A stretch of 5,870 nt of DNA from assembly GCA_902791785.1 (NCBI GenBank), contig CADAXH010000084.1, positions 1-5,870 on the forward strand. Direction: 5' to 3'. The position numbers and the translations under genes are program-made. The notes beneath the pieces are model-generated. The model made no database searches. It was not told where the DNA came from and saw only the letters and a list, made by a program, of their open reading frames with translations. This DNA is from an uncultured Ruminococcus sp. GTDB taxonomy: Bacteria > Bacillota > Clostridia > Oscillospirales > CAG-272. This document shows positions 1 through 5,663 of this stretch, piece after piece; positions within the stretch are counted from its first letter, which is position 1; every line of letters begins with the position of its first letter.

Positions 1-162
1 AACGCTTCCTTTGTATTCAACAACATCTTTTTCTTCGTCAATTTTCATTGACGGGTCATTTGCATATTTTCCGTTGACTTTGATAAGACCGCTTTTTAAG
101 GCCTTTTTGCATTCGGTTCTTGATATGAACTGATTGTTTGACAGAAATTTGTCGAGTCTCAT
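1..162 (-). CDS. rsuA: RsuA-family 16S rRNA pseudouridine synthase, N-terminal S4 domain (partial)
   Basis: The reverse strand is open from the ATG at 162-160 to the window edge, giving the first 54 residues; the rest lies outside. The protein begins MRLDKFLSNN, then has SRTECKKALKSG, IKVNGK and a following DP. This is the usual layout of the small S4 RNA-binding domain that opens RsuA-type enzymes. Members of that family isomerise uridine 516 of 16S rRNA in the small-subunit precursor. The catalytic domain with its aspartate is not in the window, so the activity is inferred from the S4 domain and the MRLDKFLSN opening. RluB/RluE-type synthases or another S4 protein remain possible. A GGAG ribosome binding site at 172-169 sits six bases before the ATG and fixes the start. 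The gene is transcribed away from the ttcA-pgi cluster, from a divergent promoter. Confidence 0.75.
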   Translation of the reverse strand, partial: MRLDKFLSNNQFISRTECKKALKSGLIKVNGKYANDPSMKIDEEKDVVEYKGSV

Positions 163-168
163 TTCAAA

Positions 169-172
169 CTCC
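169..172 (-). promoter_or_regulatory. Ribosome binding site of the rsuA-like gene
   Basis: GGAG on the minus strand (CTCC on plus) lies six bases upstream of the ATG at 162-160. It supports that start codon for the truncated leftward gene. Confidence 0.7.
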
Positions 173-190
173 GTTATCTTTAATGAAATA

Positions 191-220
191 AGTTTAACTC
201 TTAGTTGGCACGAATGTCAA
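191..220 (-). promoter_or_regulatory. Candidate promoter for the leftward rsuA-like gene
   Basis: On the minus strand a perfect -35 box TTGACA (220-215) is followed by TAAACT (196-191) after 18 bases, or TTAAAC (197-192) after 17. The -10 is imperfect. Transcription would start near 184 and leave a leader of about 20 bases before the ATG at 162. The -35 box stands 18 bases from the -35 of the rightward promoter, so the two promoters are back to back. Confidence 0.45.
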
Positions 221-238
221 CAAATCGAGTTGCAAGTA

Positions 239-267
239 TTGAAATAGTTGCACATATTTGATAATAT
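239..267 (+). promoter_or_regulatory. Promoter for the ttcA-pgi cluster
   Basis: TTGAAA (239-244) and TAATAT (262-267) are separated by exactly 17 bases, close to the vegetative sigma consensus. Transcription would begin near 273-275. The leader to the ATG at 331 is then about 56 bases and carries an inverted repeat at its very start. No other promoter of this quality is seen before the promoter at 3727, so it probably drives all four genes to 3718. Confidence 0.65.
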
Positions 268-276
268 ATCTAAGAT

Positions 277-297
277 TGTGAAAATTTTGTTTTCACA
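277..297. repeat. Inverted repeat at the start of the ttcA transcript (operator or 5' hairpin)
   Basis: TGTGAAAA (277-284) and TTTTCACA (290-297) are perfect inverted repeats of eight bases around a TTTTG spacer. The repeat begins nine bases after the -10 box. As DNA it would suit a dimeric repressor blocking initiation. As RNA it would form a hairpin close to the 5' end of the message. No regulator gene is present to decide between these. Confidence 0.5.
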
Positions 298-330
298 TCA
301 ATGGTGTTTCATTAACGCATGAGGTGCTGT

Positions 331-1065
331 ATGAACGGAACCAAGAGATTGCTCGGAGATGTCAGAAGAGCGTGTGAAAAATATGAAATGATTGATGATA
401 ACGACCACATCCTCGTAGGCGTGTCCGGAGGAAAGGATTCGGTGTCTCTTCTGTATGCTCTTTGCGAGATGAGAAGATTCTATCCAAAGAAATACGATCT
501 TTCTGCTGTTGCTGTGGACATGCAGTTTCAGTCAATCGGTCTGAAGTCAATGGACTATTCTTCAATTCAGGAAATCTGCAAGGAATATGGTGTTCCTTTT
601 TCCATTGAAAAGACAGACATAGCTGAGATTATTTTCAAGGCCAGAAAAGAAAGCAATCCGTGTTCATTATGTTCGAGGATGAGAAGAGGAGCGCTCTGCA
701 CGTTTGCTGAACGCAACGGAATCAAAAAACTTGCACTCGGACATCACTTTGACGATGCAGTTGAGACCTTTATGCTGAATCTCTTCTTTGAGGGAAGACT
801 TGGTTGTTTTTCTCCTGTTTCAAAGATGGAAGATACAGGTGTAACGGTTATAAGACCACTCATTGAAACAAAAGAATCGACAATCAAATACTTCATCTCT
901 TCCAACCGGATCGGGATTGTAAAAAACAGCTGTCCTGAGGATAAAAACAGCGAAAGAGAAGCTATGAAAACAATGCTGAATAACCTGGACAGGGAAAACA
1001 AGGGATTGAAGCACAGAATAATGGTCGCAATGGAAAAAGGCGGCATTGACGGACTCAAATTGTAA
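331..1065 (+). CDS. ttcA: TtcA-like tRNA 2-thiocytidine synthetase (PP-loop ATPase)
   Basis: Probable tRNA-thiolating enzyme: TtcA adenylates cytidine 32 of certain tRNAs and replaces its oxygen with sulfur, using a [4Fe-4S] cluster. The 244-residue protein shows the PP-loop SGGKDS (residues 32-37), the TtcA-type CSLCSRMRRG (cysteines 111 and 114), GHHFDD (137-142) and a third cysteine in NSCPED (201). These three cysteines match the cluster ligands of the family. The start at 331 is preferred over an in-frame ATG at 319, because GAGGTG at 321-326 is well placed for 331 and lies inside the longer version. E. coli TtcA is about 311 residues, so this is a short form lacking the C-terminal extension. 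It is the first gene of the cluster, 40 bases before pgi. A different base or sulfur product within the TtcA/TtuA group cannot be excluded. Confidence 0.85.
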   Translation: MNGTKRLLGDVRRACEKYEMIDDNDHILVGVSGGKDSVSLLYALCEMRRFYPKKYDLSAVAVDMQFQSIGLKSMDYSSIQEICKEYGVPFSIEKTDIAEIIFKARKESNPCSLCSRMRRGALCTFAERNGIKKLALGHHFDDAVETFMLNLFFEGRLGCFSPVSKMEDTGVTVIRPLIETKESTIKYFISSNRIGIVKNSCPEDKNSEREAMKTMLNNLDRENKGLKHRIMVAMEKGGIDGLKL

Positions 1066-1070
1066 TAATA

Positions 1071-1086
1071 CGGTTGTATACAACCG
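1071..1086. repeat. 16-base perfect palindrome between ttcA and pgi
   Basis: CGGTTGTATACAACCG reads the same on both strands. It lies five bases after the ttcA stop and 20 bases before the pgi ATG. The GTATAC core with flanking TTG/CAA resembles sites bound by GntR-type repressors, which is only an analogy. As RNA it could form a CGGUUG/CAACCG hairpin with a UAUA loop. No T-run follows, so it is not an ordinary terminator. Confidence 0.6.
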
Positions 1087-1105
1087 CAAATAATAGAGGT
1101 GTAAA

Positions 1106-2446
1106 ATGGCATTTTCTTTATCAGACAGATACCTGGGACAATATGTATCTAAATTCGATTTGGCAGCAGTTGAAAACGAAGCTAAACACGCGTTTGAACT
1201 TGTCAAGAATAAAAACGGAGAGGGTTCGGATTTCTTAGGCTGGGTCAACCTTCCTTATGACCATGACATGGTTGAATATGAAAGAATAAAAAAAGCAGCA
1301 AAAAAGATTCAGCAAACATGCGATGTTTTCCTTGTAATCGGAATAGGCGGTTCTTATCTTGGTGCAAGAGCTGCAATTGAATTCGTAAAAGGTAATTTAT
1401 ATAACGATAAAAAGAAGGATACTCCGGATATCTATTTTGTCGGAAACGATATCAGTTCATCTCATATGAGAGATGTCATGGATATCTGCGAAGGAAGAGA
1501 TGTATGCATAAACGTTATCTCAAAGTCCGGAACAACCACTGAACCTGGAGTAGCTTTCAGAGTTCTCAGAAGCATGCTCGAAAAGAAATACTGCAAAGGC
1601 GCAAATGAAAGAATATTTGTAACAACAGACTCAAAGAAAGGCGCTTTGAGACCTCAGGCTGAGGAGTTCAATTACGAGAGCTTTGTCGTTCCTGATGATA
1701 TAGGCGGAAGATATTCAGTTCTCAGTGCGGTTGGTCTGCTTCCAATTGCTGTTGCAGGAATTGATCTTGATGAAATGTTTGAAGGTGCAAGGGCAGCTGC
1801 AGAGAAGTATTCTAAGAACTTCTACAACAATGACAGTGTCAAATATGCATGCCTCAGGAACATTCTCCTGAGAAAGGGAAAATGCATAGAACTTCTTGCT
1901 TCAAATGATCCTTCAATGACTATGTTCTGCGAATGGTGGAAACAGCTGTTCGGCGAGAGCGAAGGAAAAGACGGCAAGGGTTTATATCCTGCTTCAGTCA
2001 TTTATTCAACCGATCTGCATTCCTTGGGTCAGTACATTCAGGAAGGACAGAGAACGCTGTTTGAAACAGTAATCAATGTAAATGTTGAAGATGATTTCGT
2101 AATAGAATCTGATGATGTAAATGCTGACGGTCTGAACTTCCTTGCAGGAAAAACCATCAATTATGTCAACCAGCAGGCTGTTCTCGGAACCGCGCTCGCT
2201 CACACAGACGGAAATGTCCCGAACATTGCAATGGAAATAACATCCAGAAGCGCATATGAATTCGGATATCTTGTTTACTTCTTTGAGTTTGCTTGTGCAG
2301 TTTCAGGATACATGCTCGGAATCAATCCTTTCAATCAGCCTGGTGTTGAGGCGTATAAGAAAAACATGTTTGCACTTCTCGGAAAACCGGGTTATGAACA
2401 GGCAACAAAAGACATTACTGAAAGATTGGAAAAACTCGCCAAATAA
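1106..2446 (+). CDS. pgi: Glucose-6-phosphate isomerase
   Basis: Interconverts glucose 6-phosphate and fructose 6-phosphate in the cytoplasm, at the entry to glycolysis and in gluconeogenesis. The protein is 446 residues, matching the roughly 450-residue form of Bacillus and other Firmicutes rather than the 550-residue enterobacterial form. In order it shows GIGGSYLGARA (79-89), the sugar-phosphate loop SKSGTTTE (139-146), the first family signature DDIGGRYSVLSAVG (197-210), FGESEGKDGKG (282-292) and the second signature GINPFNQPGVEAYKK (405-419). By alignment in memory with Bacillus and human enzymes, the catalytic residues are probably Glu284, His305 and Lys418. AGAGGTG at 1095-1101 precedes the ATG. 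The last A of its TAA is the first base of the next gene's ATG. All key residues are present and it appears intact. Confidence 0.97.
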   Translation: MAFSLSDRYLGQYVSKFDLAAVENEAKHAFELVKNKNGEGSDFLGWVNLPYDHDMVEYERIKKAAKKIQQTCDVFLVIGIGGSYLGARAAIEFVKGNLYNDKKKDTPDIYFVGNDISSSHMRDVMDICEGRDVCINVISKSGTTTEPGVAFRVLRSMLEKKYCKGANERIFVTTDSKKGALRPQAEEFNYESFVVPDDIGGRYSVLSAVGLLPIAVAGIDLDEMFEGARAAAEKYSKNFYNNDSVKYACLRNILLRKGKCIELLASNDPSMTMFCEWWKQLFGESEGKDGKGLYPASVIYSTDLHSLGQYIQEGQRTLFETVINVNVEDDFVIESDDVNADGLNFLAGKTINYVNQQAVLGTALAHTDGNVPNIAMEITSRSAYEFGYLVYFFEFACAVSGYMLGINPFNQPGVEAYKKNMFALLGKPGYEQATKDITERLEKLAK

Positions 2447-3501
2447 TGAAATACTTTTCATTCGATATTGAGTGTTCTGACGGTGGAAAGGGAGCTATTT
2501 GTTCTTTTGGATATGTTGTCGCCGATGATAATTTCAAAGTTCTGGAAAAGCGCGACATAGTGATCAATCCGGAATTCAGATTCTTCTTGACAGGACGCAA
2601 AAAACGGCCTGATATACAATTGTCTTATACAATTGAAGAATTCAAAAAAGCCCCCTCTTTTCCCGAAGTTTACGATACAATAAAAGGAATGCTCGAAAAC
2701 AAAGAGTGGCAGATAATAGGATATGCGCTCGGCAACGATGCCGACTTTATCCGCAAAGATTGTGTAAGATACAATCTGCCGTGCATCAACTACTCATATT
2801 TTGACGTCCAGAAACTTATCAGGAACACATCGGAAGACAAGGAAACCATTTCGCTTGAGAAGGCCTGCGACAGGTTCGGAATCCCGATTGATATGGAACT
2901 CCACAAAAGCGACAATGATGCATTTGTGACCCTTCAGATATTCAGAAAGATTGTGGAATCCGGTAATAGTTCATCGGAGGAAATAATTACAAGTAATGAG
3001 AACTGCAACGGCACACTCAACAATTACATCAACAGATATTCCGGTGACAGAACTGTCAAAAAGAATATCATAAAGCCCAATCCAAAAGGGAAAGACAATT
3101 GTATAATTAACGGAACCGTCAACAAAATGCTGTTCATCAGGTTTATTAAGTATGTCTATCCTTATAACCCCAGGTCTTTGAACAAGCCTCTAAAAGGAAA
3201 AAAGGTCTGCGTTTCGGAGAATTATGAAAGAACTCATTTCAAGGAAATGATTCACATTATTCAGCTGATATGCGATCTTGGCGGAAGATATACAACAAGT
3301 TCGTCCGAATCTGATTTATTCCTGACATACAATGACGTTGAGGGAAAAGGCAGGCTCGGAAATGTAAAAGAAGATGCGATTGTCGTCTCTCTTGAATCGT
3401 TTCTTTTGTTCAACGGCACTTCAATTGAGTCTGTTGAGCACAAGAATCCCAAAGACATAGTCTATCTGGAAAACGACAAGTATTCCACGGGCCGTTACTG
3501 A
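2446..3501 (+). CDS. DEDDh 3'-5' exonuclease with probable C-terminal BRCT domain
   Basis: The 351-residue protein starts with a DnaQ/ERI-1-like exonuclease fold. FDIEC gives the first acidic pair (Asp7, Glu9), GNDADF (96-101) supplies the second-motif aspartate (Asp98 or Asp100), and HKSDND gives His153 and Asp158 with the DEDDh spacing. Such enzymes remove nucleotides from 3' ends of DNA or RNA; the substrate cannot be read here. Residues about 172-215 are a polar, Asn/Ser-rich linker. Residues about 249-325 resemble a BRCT domain: LKGKKVCVS, a helix ending in DLGG (277-280), SESDLFLTY, then IVVSLESFLLF. The conserved BRCT tryptophan is not evident, so this part is less certain. The ATG overlaps the pgi stop by one base and has no strong ribosome binding site, which points to translational coupling with pgi. 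Confidence 0.8.
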   Translation: MKYFSFDIECSDGGKGAICSFGYVVADDNFKVLEKRDIVINPEFRFFLTGRKKRPDIQLSYTIEEFKKAPSFPEVYDTIKGMLENKEWQIIGYALGNDADFIRKDCVRYNLPCINYSYFDVQKLIRNTSEDKETISLEKACDRFGIPIDMELHKSDNDAFVTLQIFRKIVESGNSSSEEIITSNENCNGTLNNYINRYSGDRTVKKNIIKPNPKGKDNCIINGTVNKMLFIRFIKYVYPYNPRSLNKPLKGKKVCVSENYERTHFKEMIHIIQLICDLGGRYTTSSSESDLFLTYNDVEGKGRLGNVKEDAIVVSLESFLLFNGTSIESVEHKNPKDIVYLENDKYSTGRY

Positions 3502-3502
3502 T

Positions 3503-3507
3503 GGAGG
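3503..3507 (+). promoter_or_regulatory. Ribosome binding site that selects a GTG start
   Basis: GGAGG is followed by seven bases and the GTG at 3515. It decides this non-ATG start for the DUF951 gene, since the ATG at 3501 opens only a five-codon frame. Confidence 0.8.
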
Positions 3508-3514
3508 AAAAAAC

Positions 3515-3718
3515 GTGAATCTGGTCAAGTTCTCTGTGGGTGATGTTGTTGAAATGAAGAAAAATCATCCATGCGGTGGAAATCTGATGACTGTACTTTA
3601 TGCTGCATCTGACATCAAACTGAGATGCAATAAATGCGGACATGAAATATCCGTCGAAAGAATCAAAATCGAGAAACGCATCAGGAAAGTGATAGAATCG
3701 CATTCATCAATGCAATGA
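3515..3718 (+). CDS. DUF951 family small protein
   Basis: A 67-residue protein matching the DUF951 pattern common in Firmicutes. It has FSVGDVVEMKKNHPCG (residues 6-21), then KLRCNKCGHEISVER with a CxxC pair (Cys38, Cys41), and a basic helix with IEKRIRKVIES. Cys20 in HPCG, with Cys38 and Cys41 and possibly His43, could bind a metal as a small zinc-ribbon-like beta-barrel; this is inference. The function of the family is not known to me. It starts at GTG behind a GGAGG site, 13 bases after the exonuclease gene. It is therefore probably the last gene of the ttcA-pgi transcript. No membrane segment or signal peptide is seen, so it is likely cytoplasmic. Confidence 0.85.
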   Translation: MNLVKFSVGDVVEMKKNHPCGGNLMTVLYAASDIKLRCNKCGHEISVERIKIEKRIRKVIESHSSMQ

Positions 3719-3724
3719 TTTTTT
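3695..3724 (+). terminator. Weak terminator-like hairpin at the end of the DUF951 gene
   Basis: GCATT (3700-3704) and AATGC (3709-3713) pair around CATC. AATC (3696-3699) can pair with GATT (3717-3720) across a three-base bulge, and six T bases lie at 3719-3724. The stem is AT-rich and overlaps the stop codon, so termination is likely to be partial at best. Confidence 0.3.
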
Positions 3725-3726
3725 GC

Positions 3727-3755
3727 TTGAAATGTTTCTTGTAATGTAGTATTAT
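3727..3755 (+). promoter_or_regulatory. Promoter for the P-loop protein gene
   Basis: TTGAAA (3727-3732) and TATTAT (3750-3755) are spaced by 17 bases, near the vegetative consensus. Transcription would begin around 3761-3763, giving a leader of about 67 bases. The spacing and -35 box are identical to those of the promoter at 239-267. Confidence 0.65.
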
Positions 3756-3762
3756 CTTTATA

Positions 3763-3814
3763 GTGAAGATATGTCTTCGCTTTTATCAAATTGGAACCAT
3801 AAATACGGTTCCGG
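3763..3814 (+). promoter_or_regulatory. Structured leader with two hairpins before the P-loop gene
   Basis: The first hairpin pairs 3763-3769 with 3774-3780 (GTGAAGA with TCTTCGC, one G-U pair, loop TATG) and is followed by four T bases. The second pairs TTGGAACC (3791-3798) with GGTTCCGG (3807-3814), using two G-U pairs and a loop of eight. The second stem ends inside GGAAAGAG, the only candidate ribosome binding site, so folding could hinder translation. The first could be a 5' stabiliser or a weak attenuator. Confidence 0.4.
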
Positions 3815-3828
3815 AAAGAGTGACTAAA

Positions 3829-4236
3829 ATGATAAAGTTAATTGCAGGTCTTAAAGGAACCGGAAAGACCAAAACTCTGATAGAAATGGTAAATACCGCA
3901 GCTGAGGAAACAGAAGGATCCGTTATCTGCATTGAACAGGGTAACAAACTTCGCTACGACATTTCATATCATGCAAGATTAGTTAACACTCAGGATTACT
4001 CGATAGAAAGCGGTGAAGCTCTATACGGATTTGTGACAGGTGTTTGCGCTTCCAACTATGACATCAAACACATATTCATTGATTCTGCATTGAAAATTTG
4101 CCAGAACGATTTATCTTCATTCGAGAATTTTGTAAATAGAACAGCTGCATTTGCCACAAAAGATTCAATAGATTTGGTGGTTACAGCTTCTATTGGCGAG
4201 GAAAATCTTCCTGAAAGCCTGAAAAAATATCTTTGA
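3829..4236 (+). CDS. Small P-loop NTPase-like protein of unknown function
   Basis: A 135-residue protein with an N-terminal Walker A motif GLKGTGKT (residues 7-14, Lys13 binding phosphate) and a Walker B-like strand HIFIDS (81-86, Asp85). It therefore probably binds ATP or GTP. The motif begins seven residues from the ATG at 3829, which favours this start. An in-frame GTG at 3763 would add 22 residues but has no ribosome binding site and sits at the predicted transcription start. GGAAAGAG (3813-3820) is the likely site. I recall similar short proteins in Clostridia labelled 'ATP-binding' or, loosely, 'PilT'; no pilus function is supported here. It lacks room for a full AAA+ or RecA core, so it is a minimal P-loop domain. 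It has its own promoter and terminator, unlike its upstream neighbours. Confidence 0.75.
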   Translation: MIKLIAGLKGTGKTKTLIEMVNTAAEETEGSVICIEQGNKLRYDISYHARLVNTQDYSIESGEALYGFVTGVCASNYDIKHIFIDSALKICQNDLSSFENFVNRTAAFATKDSIDLVVTASIGEENLPESLKKYL

Positions 4237-4250
4237 TTAATGTAATAATT

Positions 4251-4293
4251 CTGCGGTGCGCTTGCCAGGCAAGATCAGTGCCGCAGGTTTTTT
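4251..4293 (+). terminator. Intrinsic terminator after the P-loop gene
   Basis: CTGCGGTGC (4251-4259) pairs with GTGCCGCAG (4278-4286), including two G-U pairs. Inside, CTTGC (4261-4265) pairs with GCAAG (4269-4273) around CAG. Six T bases at 4288-4293 follow after one G. This is the strongest terminator in the window. It ends 26 bases before the next ATG. Confidence 0.85.
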
Positions 4294-4306
4294 CCTAAAT
4301 TTCGTC

Positions 4307-4312
4307 AAGGAG
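4307..4312 (+). promoter_or_regulatory. Ribosome binding site of the sigma-like membrane protein gene
   Basis: AAGGAG is followed by seven bases and the ATG at 4320, a strong and well-spaced site. No convincing promoter lies between the terminator at 4293 and this site. Confidence 0.8.
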
Positions 4313-4319
4313 ATTATAA

Positions 4320-5654
4320 ATGAACAGAGAAAGACTCAACGATTTACTGAAAGAGATGCATACTTGTGATGATGCCCGGAAAGAGGACATCAAAAAAGAG
4401 ATTTACAATGCCTACGTAAAGCAGGTACTGTATGTATGCAAAAATGTTTTGTCTGATGACTTCGATTATGAGCAATATGCAGATGATTCCTTCACAATGG
4501 CATTCGGCAATGTTGAAAAGAACAATATTGAGCTTGGAACCGATTTTGTCAAAATGCTGAACATTGCAACTATTTATACATGTTCAATGAAGCTTTCTTC
4601 ATCTCCGGATTATCTTGACTGGACAAAATCAAGAGCTGCAAGCGTAAGCGGAGTGACAGAAGCGGATCCGGATGAAATGATAGATTCAGCAGTATACAGC
4701 GAAACTGTAAAGATGGCAATTCCTTCAATGCTGAGAGAACTTCCTGCACAGGAAAAAATATGTGCATATGCATACTACTTCCTCTACATGAAACCAAGCA
4801 TGATAGCCTGGGCAGTCAACCACACAGAGAATGTAATTGAGGAAAAACTGAATTCCGTCAGAAGCTGCATTATGATGAGCATCAGATATTATGCAGGTTC
4901 AAACGATAAAGAAGATTTGTCATTCACCCGTCAGATTATTCATGACTTTCTCGTATATGACTCAACAAAGACAATTCTCAGAGGAGATGCTTCTGCTGAT
5001 TTACACCCTGAGACATATACAGCAAGAGATCATGCAATGACTCAGAAATCAAGACCGAAACCGGCTCAGGAGAAGAAACAGAATCTCGAGGATACGAACC
5101 TTCTTGCAGCTGCTGAAATCATCAACTTGTCAGAGCAGGAAACTCCCGACGATACAGTCCCGGATGAAGAAGTCAAACAGAGCAGAAAACCTGCAGACAG
5201 AGATCCTTCAGCCATAGACTTTGATGAGAACGGCGGAAAACAGAAGAAAACAGTTTCAAATAAGACTCTTCTTATTGTAGTGATTGCTTTGGCAGTGACA
5301 CTTGTTGTCGCTTTGGTAGTTGTTGCAACAACAACAAAACTTTTCCAGAATGCTTTTAATTCTGCACCTGTTCTTGTTCAGAAAGTGGATGCAGCATCAA
5401 CGGTTGTCAATATGAAAGTCGGTGATACAACAGACTTTACAAAGAATATAACCATTATTCCAAGCAATGCAAATTCTACAGATATAAAAGACTCACAGTA
5501 TTGGGATGTGTCTTCTTCTGAAGAATCTGTTTTAACAGTTAATCAGGGAAACGGAACCATGAATGCAGTTGCAGTCGGAGAAGCTTCTCTAAGAGTTTTT
5601 TACAGACCGGACGCTAAAGTGTTCGTAATTGTAAAAGTCGTTGTGACTGAATAA
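4320..5654 (+). CDS. Sigma-factor-like membrane protein with extracellular BIG2-like Ig domain
   Basis: A 444-residue protein with three parts. Residues 1-190 resemble an ECF sigma factor. YVKQVLYVCKNVLS and YADDSFTMAFGNVEK (53-67) fit region 2.1-2.2. LPAQEKICAYAYYF followed by MIAWAVNHTENVIEEKLNSV (161-180) fits the region 4 helix-turn-helix. The part that should read the -10 element (about 68-110) is poorly conserved, so DNA or polymerase binding is uncertain. Residues 195-310 are a polar, acidic linker. Residues 316-337 are one strongly hydrophobic helix behind KQKK, which predicts an inside N-terminus and an outside C-terminus. Residues 357-444 look like a BIG2 Ig-like domain: MKVGDTTDF, IIPSNA, YWDVSSSEESVLTVN, GTMNAVAVGEASL. 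I infer a membrane-tethered regulator sensing the envelope or surface. No anti-sigma gene is adjacent. It might instead be a surface protein whose sigma-like fold serves only as an adaptor. Confidence 0.75.
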   Translation: MNRERLNDLLKEMHTCDDARKEDIKKEIYNAYVKQVLYVCKNVLSDDFDYEQYADDSFTMAFGNVEKNNIELGTDFVKMLNIATIYTCSMKLSSSPDYLDWTKSRAASVSGVTEADPDEMIDSAVYSETVKMAIPSMLRELPAQEKICAYAYYFLYMKPSMIAWAVNHTENVIEEKLNSVRSCIMMSIRYYAGSNDKEDLSFTRQIIHDFLVYDSTKTILRGDASADLHPETYTARDHAMTQKSRPKPAQEKKQNLEDTNLLAAAEIINLSEQETPDDTVPDEEVKQSRKPADRDPSAIDFDENGGKQKKTVSNKTLLIVVIALAVTLVVALVVVATTTKLFQNAFNSAPVLVQKVDAASTVVNMKVGDTTDFTKNITIIPSNANSTDIKDSQYWDVSSSEESVLTVNQGNGTMNAVAVGEASLRVFYRPDAKVFVIVKVVVTE

Positions 5655-5657
5655 AAA
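5629..5657 (+). promoter_or_regulatory. Weak candidate promoter for the downstream structured RNA
   Basis: TTGTAA (5629-5634) and TAAAAA (5652-5657) are 17 bases apart and overlap the end and stop codon of the sigma-like gene. Each box matches the consensus in only about four of six bases. If used, transcription would start near 5664, just before the folded region. The RNA could equally be the 3' part of the upstream message. Confidence 0.25.
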
Positions 5658-5663
5658 TAGACA

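Noticed and set aside
319..330. Upstream ATG as the start of the ttcA-like gene
   Set aside because: No ribosome binding site precedes it, while GAGGTG at 321-326 is correctly spaced for the ATG at 331.
744..1248. Long open frames on the minus strand within ttcA and pgi
   Set aside because: They run opposite well-identified genes, have no ribosome binding sites and give low-complexity, unrecognisable proteins.
2256..2471. Plus-strand frame of 71 codons across the pgi end
   Set aside because: It is an alternative frame of pgi with no ribosome binding site and no family resemblance.
3763..3828. GTG at 3763 as the start of the P-loop gene
   Set aside because: It lies at the predicted transcription start and in a hairpin, has no ribosome binding site, and would place 22 extra residues before a Walker A motif that normally sits at the N-terminus.
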